Below are positions 55,078 to 64,000 of a DNA stretch of 64,000 nucleotides, in pieces; the stretch's first letter is position 1, and every line of letters starts with the position of its first letter. The position numbers and the translations under genes were made by a program. This DNA is from Coccinella septempunctata (taxonomy: Eukaryota > Arthropoda > Insecta > Coleoptera > Coccinellidae), in contig NC_058196.1 of NCBI RefSeq assembly GCF_907165205.1, forward strand, positions 10,148,501 to 10,212,500. Direction: 5' to 3'. The notes beneath the pieces were generated by a model. The model saw nothing but the letters and a program-made list of their open reading frames with translations, searched no databases and was not told where the DNA came from.

Positions 55078-57404
55078 CACCGACATGCGGGCTGGTTACC
55101 AAGAAGACCGAGCTCATTCGAAGCCAAGGTTCTTCTCAGTGACTGGTTAGGAATCTTCGAACCATTCGCGCGGTCGCCAAAATGACCTCCTTCTGTGCCT
55201 GGCTGATAAGGTAGGTACTTAATTGTAGACGTCTCGTGTTCTCTGTGATATGACTCTCTACCAAACCATTCACGGATATTATTAATGGGAGAATCGACGT
55301 TTTCTTTAACCTGTAAATCTCTTTCAGTTCGAATGCGAGATCCTGGTACTTAGTCAGCTTCTCCGTATAAGCTCTGGAGATATTCTCGTCTGCGGGTACT
55401 GTGACATCTATTATGGACACAGATTTTTCAGCCTTATCAAACAACACAATGTCCGGGCGGTTGTGTGGTACTGCTCTATCCGTGACAATAGTCGTGTCCC
55501 AGTACAATTTAAAATTTTCATTTTCTAGGACACTGCATGGTTGGTAAGTATAAAGGTTCCCTTCCTCGTGCATCAAAGCTGTCTTTTTCGCGAGTTCCCT
55601 ATGAAAAATCTTTGCCATCGCATTATGGCGTTCCATATAGTCCCTAGGAGCTAAAATTGGGCAAGAGGATGTGACATGTTGCACTGTTTCCAGGAATTTG
55701 GAGCATTTTCGGCAGACGTCAGTAGGGATATTACGATTAGTAATCCTCTTGATATATGCACGTGTTGGTATGACTTGATCCTGGATAGCTACTATTCTTC
55801 CTTCCGTCTCCGGAAAAAGGTACCCTGCTTTGAGGTAAGTAAGCGATTCTGACCTCAGGATACTGTCTGATCTTAAATTCCCAGGGTATCTACCGTGCAG
55901 TGCCTTGCTGTGCCACTCCTCCGAGAGCTGCTCGAGTGTCTGTTCCCTGAGGTTTATGGTAGGTTTCGCGAGCTGCAGTGCCGAGGACTCATCTGCCTGA
56001 CATATGGTCTCATAAAAAGGTAAGTTTTTAGACCTGAAATATTTTCTCATTTCTAACACCATCTTGTTATGTGTTATTTGTATATTTTGCAGTCCCCTGC
56101 CTCCGTCCTGCCTAGGTATATAGAGCCTACTCACCGAGGAATGGGGATGATGAACACCAAATCTAGTCAGCAGCTTTCTTGTCTGTACATCCACCGCCTG
56201 CAGCTCCGTAGATGTCCAGCGCACAACTCCGAATGAATAGCTGATACAAGGTAAGGCCCATATATTAATCGAAGTGAAGAGTGCCTTGGAATTTAATTTA
56301 GCCTTCAGTAGACTCCTGATTCTGGCAAAGTATTTAGTCTTCAATGATTCTTTCACTTCAGCTGTCTTGAAGTCGAGGGCCTGCTGCACACCCAGGTACT
56401 TGTACCCTTCTTGTGGTTTTAAGTATGCTATTCTAGAGCCATCCCACAGTTTTACCTCGTCTCCTTCTATGATCCCGCCCCTTCTCACATTCAGAACCGC
56501 ACACTTTGCCAAACCCATCTCCATTCCTATTGTTCTGCTGAAGGAGGATACTATCTCCAACAGTCTTCTCATCTGGTCTTCAGTGGCCGCGAAAAGCTTC
56601 AGGTCGTCCATATAGAGTTGGTGGCTGACTTTCAATTTCCTGACCTTATCTAGTACGTATCCATACCCAGATTTGTTCAGTAACCCACTCAGCATATTTA
56701 ACGCCAAACAAAACCAGAGTGGGCTTAGAGTATCGCCCTGAAAAATTCCGCATTTGATCGGTATCTCCCTCGTTCTGTTAGCTCCGTTCTTCGTCTCGAT
56801 GAGTAATGTTGTTCGCCATGTTTTCATTAGGTGTTTAAGTAAATTTATTATTTTTTTCCGAGATCCCGTAGAGACGCAAAACCTTCAACAGCCAAGAATG
56901 GGGCACCGAATCGAAGGCCTTTTTGTAGTCGATCCAGGCGATAGATATATTTCTGAGCTTAGTTTTTGCCTGCCGGGTAATGATCTGATCGACAACCAGT
57001 AATTCCTTGCAGCCTTTCGCGTCACTGCAGCACCCGTTCTGTTCGTGCGCCAAAATATTGTGCCTGCTCACATGCTTCCAAATATGCGAGGTTAGGGTAC
57101 CTGTCAGGATCTTATATACGGTTGGGAGACATGTTATCGGGCGGTAATTTTTAGGGTCGGATGTTACGCCCCCTTTCGGAATCATCATGGTGATGCCTTG
57201 TGTGAGGGATTCCGGGATCACCTCAGGGTCGCGTAATGCTCTCTGAAAAAGGGTTGCCAGAGCTTGATGGGTGCTCGAAAAATGTTTCCACCAATAATTT
57301 TGTATCTTGTCCGGTCCCGGCGCAGCCCAGTTGTTCGTTTTTTTAAGAACATACACAATATCAGCGCAAGTGATTTTTATATTGAACGTAATACTTTGAA
57401 CCAT

Positions 57405-57410
<6 letters not shown>
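55075..57410 (-). mobile_element. Second R4-like family, 5'-truncated element
   Basis: Runs from a T-tail and (TA)n at its 3' end to an (AT)12 at its 5' end. The single ORF has the R4-clade order of RT, CCHC finger and restriction-like endonuclease, but is clearly divergent from the elements at 22-30 kb. Confidence 0.9.
55136..57410 (-). pseudogene. R4-like ORF, second family (RT and restriction-like endonuclease)
   Basis: The block from 57410 carries RT motifs NNWAAPGPDKIQNYWW, KNYRPITCLPTVYK and AWIDYKKAFDSVPHSW (catalytic Asp). A frameshift at about 56830 follows. The 563-residue open block 56827-55136 continues with GIFQGDTLSPLWFCLALN and the catalytic box QLYMDDLKLFA, then LYIPRQDGGRGL, FPETEGRIVAIQDQVIPT, the zinc finger CRKCSKFLETVQHVTSSC and the endonuclease HNRPDIVLFDK and SIIDVTVP. 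The N-terminal DNA-binding domain is missing. It nicks and reverse-transcribes when intact. One frameshift and the truncation disable it. Confidence 0.9.
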
Positions 57411-57440
<30 letters not shown>

Positions 57441-57470
57441 ATGGTTCAAAGTATTACGTTCAATATAAAA
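57375..57470. repeat. Perfect 96-bp palindrome
   Basis: Arms 57375-57410 and 57435-57470 (36 bp each) are perfect inverted copies, joined by (AT)12, itself self-complementary. The left arm is the truncated 5' end of the R4-like element; the right arm is an inverted copy of it. Confidence 0.95.
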
Positions 57471-57574
57471 TTCCAAATCACATTTGAAAAGGATACATTA
57501 TGATATATTACTTATATATTCAAGTTGAAGTACATACTTTTATACTGATATTCAAAATTCATATCCAATATCTA

Positions 57575-58162
57575 TTGAGCCGGGTTGCACGTGCGAGTGT
57601 ACGAATGTGTATGCTCGTATAGTGTGAGGGGTGAAGCACCAGCCCGGCGCGTCTCCAGGTGGCGGATAGGAGGACGGCCTCTAACGATGATTTCATATGA
57701 GGAGGAGGCCAGCAGGGAAATAAAATCGGCTCGTTGTGCCTAAAACCTCAACTGGCAGCCTGTTAAATACCTTGCCGCGGACCAACTTCTCCTGTCCCGG
57801 CTGTAGTGTCGTGGCCAAGGGATTGCACCAGGAATACGATGCCAGATGGGATCTCGAGCTAACCTCGGGACCATCCTGTTACACCAACGCTTCTTGGCTG
57901 TCTGTGGTCATGTCTCGCGGGCCAATGGAGTGGGGGGGGTCTTGGCTTAAACACCCGGACCAAGAGGAAACAACCTCATCAAAAATTCTAAATCCAAGAC
58001 GGGGAACCAGGTCGAAGGATGCGTGGCTAGATAGAAGACTAGTCCCAACTGGTTTCAACCTTGGAGCACCGGGGGGAACTCCATTGTATTAACCCCTTAC
58101 CTCTGCAAGCGGGGCTCTGCAGAGGTGGACCGTTCTGACCCTAGCTTCTCGTGGGACCTATT
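57575..58162 (+). promoter_or_regulatory. 5' UTR and probable internal promoter region of the LOA/I-like LINE
   Basis: GC-richer than its left flank, with repeated TGTGCG/CGTGCG words near 57590 and no long frame of its own matching a known protein. Full-length LINEs carry an internal promoter here; no specific box can be assigned by eye. Confidence 0.45.
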
Positions 58163-59342
58163 ATGGATGGAAAGAAAGAAAAACAAAAAACCACTGGAAA
58201 AGAGGTGGAGAAACCCTCCACCTCCTCATCCGGGCACCCTGAAAAGGGGAAGGTCAAAAGACCAAATAGAAATCGGCTGCCATTTGAGTTGCCCAAGTTG
58301 GGAGAACCGGGTGGCAGAGATGACCCACTGAGGAAAGGACTCAGTGGTGCAGGGGTGCGAGGGTACCTGCGGCACCTCCATCAGGGCCTTGCACCTGAGG
58401 AGGCTAGGAAGCAGGCTCTTTCGAACCCAACCCCGAGGGTTACACCTACGGGAAAGCAGAACAAAAGAGGTCCGGAGCTTATAACACCTCCGACGCGGCC
58501 TCTACCAAAGAGGCAGAAGACAGCTGTAGCTAAGACCGGGCAAGTCACTGGCAGCAGCTGTCAAAGCTGAGAAAACCTCCAGGGTTGGAATCATGCCCAA
58601 GGACTACCCTAAGGCCATCCTGGAGGCAGAGCAACTTTCCTCCCTGGAAGATATTCTGGTGGAGGAGATGTGCCAGAGCCAGGAAAGGGGGATCCACTTT
58701 ACTGGCGTTCATTTCAGGAATGGAATGATGCTGGTCGATTGTGGATCCCAGGGATCTGCGGAATGGATTATAAAATCAGTTCCGCAGCTGAAATCTTGGA
58801 AGGGACCCGAGTTGGTGGTGCTAAGGGGAGACGACATCCCCAAGCCCACCAACATTACGGTATTCTTTCCAAGAAGCCAAGAAATGGAGCCTGAGAAGAT
58901 CCTCAGACTCGTGGAAGTTCAGAACTCCAACCTCAATATTGGGGCATGGAGAATTCTGAACTCCAGGAAGGAGGGCAAGGGAACAGTCCTCACGATTGGG
59001 ATTGATCCCCAAACAGAGAAAACCCTGAAGGCAGGGGGATGTTGCCTAAACTTCCGGTTTGGGCTCATCCCAGTCTCAGGGTTAAAAAGTAAGGAGGTTT
59101 CGGTGGATGTGGAGATGCCCTCCACATCCCGGGAACCCGAGGTGCAGGGAGAAGGGGCAGACTCAAGTCTGGGGCAAGCTGTTGGCTCTGCCGGGGCGCC
59201 TATGGCGGCGGAGATTCCCTCTGCCGCCCTGGCGGCTGGGCGCAGCTGTCAGCTGCCCGTGAGAGCCTTCTCGGATTCCGAAAGGGAAGAACACCTTAAG
59301 GAATCGGAGGAGGAACAGGAGGAGATGGAGGAGGGGACGTAA
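58163..59342 (+). pseudogene. LOA/I-like ORF1 (DUF4780-type), one frameshift
   Basis: ATG at 58163 opens a Lys/Pro-rich N-terminal part (MDGKKEKQKTTGKEVEK, RGYLRHLHQGL) that stops at 58570. From about 58535 a second frame carries on to 59342: IMPKDYPKAILEAEQLSSL, FTGVHFRNGMMLVDCGSQGS, ITVFFPRSQEMEPEKI and NLNIGAWRILNSRKEG. It ends in an acidic tail. The second part resembles DUF4780, a domain found in ORF1-type proteins of arthropod retroelements and thought to bind RNA. No zinc knuckles are seen. A 1-nt indel near 58540 is the simplest reading; ORF1 and ORF2 overlap slightly in different frames. Confidence 0.8.
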
Positions 59343-59401
59343 AGGGACGGGGTAACCAACGTCCCTCACCCCAAAACAACCACTGCATCTTCTCGAAGGT
59401 C

Positions 59402-62400
59402 GTGCAAGTGAACCTGCATCACGCGAAGGGTTCTTCAGCAGTGGTTGCAAGGTTATTTGCGAGGTTGCAATTAGGCATTGCTCTGATCCAAGAACCCTGG
59501 ATCAACAAAGAAGGCCAAATCTCAGGATTGGCATGCAAAGATTCTAAACTGATTTATGACCAGAGGCAGGTATCTCCACGTGCCTGTGTGCTCATAAGAA
59601 GCAACATTAAGTATATTTGTGTTTCAGAATACATGTCTCGGGACCTGATTCCAATCATGGTACACCTCAACGTTGGGGGCATTGACCGGGACATCGTCAT
59701 AGCATCTGCATACTTCGCTGGAGATGGGCCAATTACACCGCCAGAGGAAGTACATCGGCTAGTACGATACTGCAACAGCAGGAAGTTGCCAATTATAATT
59801 GGATGTGATGCCAACGCACACAACACCACTTGGGGAAGCACAAACAACAACGCTAGAGGTGAGTGCTTGCTTGAATATCTCTTAGCTAACAATCTCGAGA
59901 CATTAAATGTGGGGACTACACCAACTTTTGTCACGAGAGCGAGAGAAGAGGTCCTGGACGTGACAATTGCTAATGCCGCTGCCAGGAAAAATGTCACTTC
60001 CTGGAGAGTGATGAACGAACCGTCACTCTCTGATCATAGAATTATCGAGTTCAAGGTGGAGGGAGAAATAACCTCGCCCCCCTTGATTCGGAATCCCAGA
60101 AAAACAGATTGGTTTCTTTACAGAAGCAATCTGAAGAATAATTTAGAACAAATCGGAATAGGGCGGGAAAAACACCGTCATTACGATTTTGAGCAACACG
60201 TAGAGCAGGTAAGTGAGGCAATGATGGAGGCATTTCACTCTAGCTGCCCATTGACCAAGGCTCGATCAAGTAAAGAAGCTCCTTGGTGGAATGACAACCT
60301 GTCAAACCTTCGAAAGGAAGTCCGTCGGCTCTTCAACAGAGCCAAACGAGACAGTAACTGGCAAGGGTATACTGAGAAACTCACTCAGTACAACAAGGAG
60401 ATCAGGAAGGCCAAAAGACTTAATTTTCAAGCCTTTTGTGAAAATATCACTTCCACTCCCACAGCAGCCAGACTTCAGAAGGTCATGGCAAAAGGGGGAA
60501 CTAACCCCATTATGTCGCTCAAGAAGCCAGATGGTTCTTACACTGAAGGAGAGAAGGAACGAGCCAGTCTTCTTCTCAAAACACACTTCCCAGGTAGTCA
60601 ACCAATAGATAATACTGAAACAGCAATGAAGTACACCAATAACTCCCGCAAGGAGGACTGGGACATTGCTAAGAAAATATTCACAAGGCAACGACTTGAA
60701 TGGGCCATAAGCACCTTTCAGCCGTATAAATCCCCAGGAGTGGATGGGGTGTTTCCGATACTCCTGCAGAAAGGAGTGGAGGAGATCCTCCCCCATCTAT
60801 TAAATATCACAAGGAGCAGTTTGGCATTGGGTCAAATACCTAGAAGATGGAGAAGGGCAAGAGTTACCTTCATCCCAAAAGTAGGGAAAAAGGACGGGAC
60901 TGACCCTCGATCCTTTAGACCCATTTGCTTAACATCGTTTCTTCTAAAAACGATGGAGAAAGTAGTGGATAACTACATAAGAACGGAGTATCTGGAGAAA
61001 ATACCACTTCACAATTGTCAGCATGCTTACAGGGCGGGACGTTCAACGGGAACCGCCCTGTATCAGTTGACTGAAGTCATCCAGAGAACTCTGAACAATA
61101 AAGAAATCGCCATGTGTGCCTTCCTGGATGTATCTGGGGCCTTTGACAACACAACACACGTGTCTGTCAGAGATGCACTTAAGAGGCGAGGAGTGAATGA
61201 TACCATTTTAAAGTGGATGTATGAGGTGTTAACGACGAGAGTAGCTGAGACATCGATGGGCGATGAAACCGTCTTTGTCAAAGCTACTCGTGGAACACCT
61301 CAGGGAGGGGTAATATCTCCCCTCTTATGGAGTCTAGTAGTAGATGAACTTCTACACAGGCTAACGGAGCTAGGCTTCGAATGTGTAGGCTATGCTGATG
61401 ACATAGTCCTGATAATTAGAGGAAAATTCGAAGGCATTCTCTGCGACATAATGCAGAAGGGCCTTAGAATTATTGAGCAGTGGTGCTTGTCTGTGGGGTT
61501 GAACGTTAACCCAACCAAGACCACAGTAGTTCCGTTCACGCGGAAGAGGAACCTTCCAGCCATGAAGACGTTAACATTAAACGGTAATATCTTGGAGTGG
61601 GGGTCTGAAGTCAAATACCTAGGAATAACCCTGGATAGCAAACTTCTGTGGAATAAGCATGTTGATAATGCTACTGGCAAAGCTACAAGGGCTCTGATGG
61701 CGTGCAGACGTCTATGCGGCAGGAATTGGGGCTGTAACCCAAAAATACTGCGATGGATGTACGTCATGATTGTAAGACCTATAATCACATATGGGGCAGT
61801 AGCCTGGTTTGCTAAGGCAGGTCAGGTAAGTACGAGGAGAATGCTCGACAGAGTACAAAGGCTTGCCTGTGTGTGCATCACAGGAGCCATGAGGACGTGT
61901 CCAACTAGGGCGCTTGAGATCATCACAGACCTCACACCTCTACATCTAGTGATTGATAGGGTAGCTCATGAGGCCATCCTCAGATTATCTAAGGAAGGAA
62001 CAGGTAACGAGAGAATCAAGAGTCAGAGAGTTTGGTCCTCCCTGAACGACTACATCTCATCTGCAAACCTTCGTAGTGACTTAATGATCAAGAAAGTAAG
62101 CATTGAGAAAAATTTCAGTACAATGCTAAGTAAAAGAAGAGATTGGGAACGGGAGTACACCGCCTACAATCTTAAAGAAAATACATTAAAATGGTATACA
62201 GATGGTTCTAAAACCGCTACAGGAGCTGGTGCTGGGATTTATGGGCCAAGTACCAAGTGTGCACTATCGTTAGGCTCCTGTACAAGCGTCCTTCAAACGG
62301 AAATACTGGCAATCGAAAGATGCCTAGATGTAAATCTAGAAAGAAACTATCAGAAGTGTGATATAGCTATTCATACAGAGAGTCAAGCTGCCGTAAAGGC

Positions 62401-63019
62401 ACTGAGCTCCTATGTCATCGATTCAAAGCTGATTTGGGAGTGCCGGAATAAACTCAATGATGTAGGCAAGAAGAATAAGGTCTCTTTAATCTGGGTTCCC
62501 GGTCACTCGGGAATCGTAGGAAACGAGAAGGCCAATAAACTTGCCAGGGAGAGCGCACAAACGCCACTCACTGGCCCAGAACCCTTCTGTGGTATAGGAA
62601 AATGCACCTACAAGAAGGAGTTTATGGAGAAGGAGAAAGCCGAAAGGGAAAAACTCTGGCGGAATCTCCCAGGAATGGATCACTCCAAAAAGTTCCTTCG
62701 GAACTTTGAAACTGCTAGATCCAAAAAATATCTGGATCTCAGTAAGAACCAACTACACCTACTCACTGGCTTTCTCACAGGACATTGTCGCCTAAAGAAG
62801 CATCTGTTGAGAATGGGTTTGTCGGACACAGACGAGTGTAGATTCTGTGGGGAGGAGGAGGAAACTCCTATGCACCTGGTTACGGAATGCTTTGCCATTG
62901 TAAGCCAAAGAAAAGAGTGCTTTGGACGAGAAACTTGTAGGAGTGGGGAAGTATCCTCGTTGAAGCCGTCCCAGATATTGGATTTCATCAGATCTCTGGA
63001 TCTGGAAGGCGAGCTGTAA
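59402..63019 (+). CDS. LOA/I-like ORF2: endonuclease, reverse transcriptase, RNase H
   Basis: An uninterrupted frame of about 1205 codons. The APE endonuclease occupies residues 1-225 (IALIQEPWINKEGQI with the catalytic Glu, IIGCDANAHNTTWGS, PSLSDHRIIEF). RT has FQPYKSPGVDGVFPILLQ, FRPICLTSFLLKTMEK, QHAYRAGRSTGTALYQL, AFLDVSGAFDNTTH, GTPQGGVISPLLWSL and VGYADDIVLII. RNase H follows (WYTDGSKTATGAGAGIYG, LQTEILAIERCL), then a CCHC finger CRFCGEEEETPMHLVTEC. In RNase H the third acidic position is Glu (HTES, 62377) instead of Asp and the fourth is Asn (GNEKAN, 62534) instead of Asp. There is no ATG near the start: the first codon used is GTG and the frame is open back into ORF1, so expression may depend on the overlap. 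Confidence 0.93.
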   Translation: MQVNLHHAKGSSAVVARLFARLQLGIALIQEPWINKEGQISGLACKDSKLIYDQRQVSPRACVLIRSNIKYICVSEYMSRDLIPIMVHLNVGGIDRDIVIASAYFAGDGPITPPEEVHRLVRYCNSRKLPIIIGCDANAHNTTWGSTNNNARGECLLEYLLANNLETLNVGTTPTFVTRAREEVLDVTIANAAARKNVTSWRVMNEPSLSDHRIIEFKVEGEITSPPLIRNPRKTDWFLYRSNLKNNLEQIGIGREKHRHYDFEQHVEQVSEAMMEAFHSSCPLTKARSSKEAPWWNDNLSNLRKEVRRLFNRAKRDSNWQGYTEKLTQYNKEIRKAKRLNFQAFCENITSTPTAARLQKVMAKGGTNPIMSLKKPDGSYTEGEKERASLLLKTHFPGSQPIDNTETAMKYTNNSRKEDWDIAKKIFTRQRLEWAISTFQPYKSPGVDGVFPILLQKGVEEILPHLLNITRSSLALGQIPRRWRRARVTFIPKVGKKDGTDPRSFRPICLTSFLLKTMEKVVDNYIRTEYLEKIPLHNCQHAYRAGRSTGTALYQLTEVIQRTLNNKEIAMCAFLDVSGAFDNTTHVSVRDALKRRGVNDTILKWMYEVLTTRVAETSMGDETVFVKATRGTPQGGVISPLLWSLVVDELLHRLTELGFECVGYADDIVLIIRGKFEGILCDIMQKGLRIIEQWCLSVGLNVNPTKTTVVPFTRKRNLPAMKTLTLNGNILEWGSEVKYLGITLDSKLLWNKHVDNATGKATRALMACRRLCGRNWGCNPKILRWMYVMIVRPIITYGAVAWFAKAGQVSTRRMLDRVQRLACVCITGAMRTCPTRALEIITDLTPLHLVIDRVAHEAILRLSKEGTGNERIKSQRVWSSLNDYISSANLRSDLMIKKVSIEKNFSTMLSKRRDWEREYTAYNLKENTLKWYTDGSKTATGAGAGIYGPSTKCALSLGSCTSVLQTEILAIERCLDVNLERNYQKCDIAIHTESQAAVKALSSYVIDSKLIWECRNKLNDVGKKNKVSLIWVPGHSGIVGNEKANKLARESAQTPLTGPEPFCGIGKCTYKKEFMEKEKAEREKLWRNLPGMDHSKKFLRNFETARSKKYLDLSKNQLHLLTGFLTGHCRLKKHLLRMGLSDTDECRFCGEEEETPMHLVTECFAIVSQRKECFGRETCRSGEVSSLKPSQILDFIRSLDLEGEL

Positions 63020-63110
63020 AGGGCGCGATGAAAACAGCTCTGTTAGGGGGCACAATAGACCTTAAGGTCGCAGTGAACTGTAACCCCTTCTCACTATATA
63101 CTATATACTA

Positions 63111-63892
63111 TCTATTGAGGCCAATGACTGAAAATGAAAAATTTAGATTATAAAATTTGTGAATAGTGTCTATGAATAGATAAGGTGAAAATTAGGAAAT
63201 CAAGAGTGTAGGAAAGTGAGGGGATGGAAACCAGGGAAACAAGAAAAAAAAAGAAGGGAGATATGAAGATCGAGAGTAGAAAGAAGCATTGCAGAAATTG
63301 TAAAACGTACAAATCGTTTGAATAATTGAAAATTGAAGCCAAAAACTCAGTTGAAGTAAAAACAGAAGGTATTACCATATCAAGACGATAATATTTATAT
63401 ATTTGGAAGTATACTACTGGCTGTTGAATTACTTTCATAAAAGTAACATTCATTGTGATCCTGTGCAACCAATTCAACGGTGGAAGAACCTAGAAATAAT
63501 AGCTGAAAGCAACATATCCAGAGAACAAGAAGCCAAGGAGCATTTTGGTGTGAAATAAACTTTACAGACAAACATAACCTACATTTGAATTCGTGGATAT
63601 TGGACCATAAATTAGTCAGTAACATAGATGTGAGTGTAGTTTTCCTTTTCATATAGAATTAGATTTAATTAATTATAGGAATTTAATTAGAATATTTCGA
63701 GATTTTGAATTGAGATTATTTTTAATGGCATTAAATGTTATATTAATATATATAAATTTTTCATTTATCTTGAATCCTCAATAGTGATAGAGTCTACCGG
63801 GAATTTCAAAATTTAATTTTATCATTTATTTGATTCTAAAAATTCATTCTCATTTCTAACGAAAAAACAAATAAAAGGAATCATAACAATTT
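63111..63892 (+). mobile_element. Probable 5' LTR of an LTR retrotransposon cut by the window edge
   Basis: AT-rich stretch ending ATCATAACA, a plausible LTR end (CA), three bases before a primer-binding site. AATAAAAGG near 63870 may be the polyadenylation signal. Without the other LTR the start cannot be fixed; it lies somewhere after the LINE end at about 63110. Confidence 0.55.
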
Positions 63893-63910
63893 TGGCGCCC
63901 AACGTGGGGC
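63893..63910 (+). other. Primer-binding site, tRNA-Lys (CTT type), right-edge element
   Basis: tggcgcccaacgtggggc on the plus strand, identical to the site of element A at 19265-19282 (minus). It marks the beginning of the internal region of another LTR retrotransposon; 90 bp of leader remain in the window. Confidence 0.85.
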
Positions 63911-64000
63911 AGAAAATTTTCATTTCTTATAATATTAAGAGTTATTGAAAGGCATTTTATCAAATTTCTTGATTCATTATATTTTTTTTAATATATATTA

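Larger units (their letters stand above)
57540..63110 (+). mobile_element. LOA/I-like LINE, nearly intact
   Basis: About 5.5 kb: a GC-richer 5' UTR from about 57575, ORF1, a 1205-codon ORF2 with endonuclease, RT and RNase H, and a short 3' UTR ending in CTATATA repeats near 63110. The endonuclease-RT-RNase H-CCHC order places it with the I/LOA/R1 group. Exact 5' and 3' ends are estimates. Confidence 0.88.

Noticed and set aside
1..64000. CRISPR arrays, prophages or bacterial operons
   Set aside because: No regularly spaced repeats, ribosome-binding sites or prokaryotic genes; all coding sequence is of eukaryotic mobile-element type.

Overview
The window is from a eukaryotic, almost certainly insect, genome. 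It is AT-rich, with microsatellites and no operons. I recognise no ordinary host gene, rRNA, tRNA or CRISPR. It is wall-to-wall transposable elements, several nested in one another: Ty3/gypsy LTR retrotransposons, an errantivirus-like element with env, R4/Dong-type, CR1/L2-like, jockey-like and LOA/I-like LINEs, a Penelope-like element, a PIF/Harbinger relic and foldback/MITE-like repeats. The order of insect cannot be fixed from sequence alone.

Layout. 1-286: R4-type LINE fragment at a TTA repeat. 1125-2100 and 20582-20820: relic of a PIF/Harbinger transposon, split by element A. Element A (2101-20581, minus) is a gypsy element with 1296-bp LTRs, a TCAT target duplication and a tRNA-Lys primer site. 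Element A is itself split in its integrase by element B (4840-15465, plus; 1391-bp LTRs, AATT duplication, a different tRNA-Lys primer site). 22327-30170: two R4/Dong-like LINEs head to tail at TAA repeats. 30178-42089 (minus): a CR1/L2-like LINE split by element D (32821-40693, minus), an errantivirus-like element. 42761-47400: a CR1/L2-like LINE tail, a jockey tail and a Penelope-like element with GIY-YIG endonuclease. 47531-50869: MITE-like hairpin and nested foldback elements. 52426-57470: fragments of a second R4-like family around a CR1/L2-like LINE, ending in a perfect 96-bp palindrome. 57540-63110: an almost intact LOA/I-like LINE. 63111-64000: the start of another LTR element.

Two elements carry unexpected genes. 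Element B has lost reverse transcriptase and RNase H: protease is fused in frame to integrase. Between integrase and the 3' LTR it carries an intact eukaryotic-type Ser/Thr protein kinase (11158-12237) and a second zinc-knuckle protein (12372-13145). This resembles the defective, kinase-capturing genomes of acutely transforming retroviruses, but in an insect gypsy element. Element D carries, between RNase H and integrase, a macro domain of the TARG1/OARD1 (ADP-ribose hydrolase) type with the catalytic Lys and Asp conserved, plus an unidentified domain after it.

Inferred order of events. The Harbinger copy came first, then A, then B. A's reading frame is in phase across B and the LTR pairs of both differ at only a few sites by eye, so both insertions look recent. 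The CR1/L2-like LINE predates D. The two R4 copies share in-frame stops inside a 1.1-kb stretch that is identical between them, pointing to gene conversion or copying of an already dead element.
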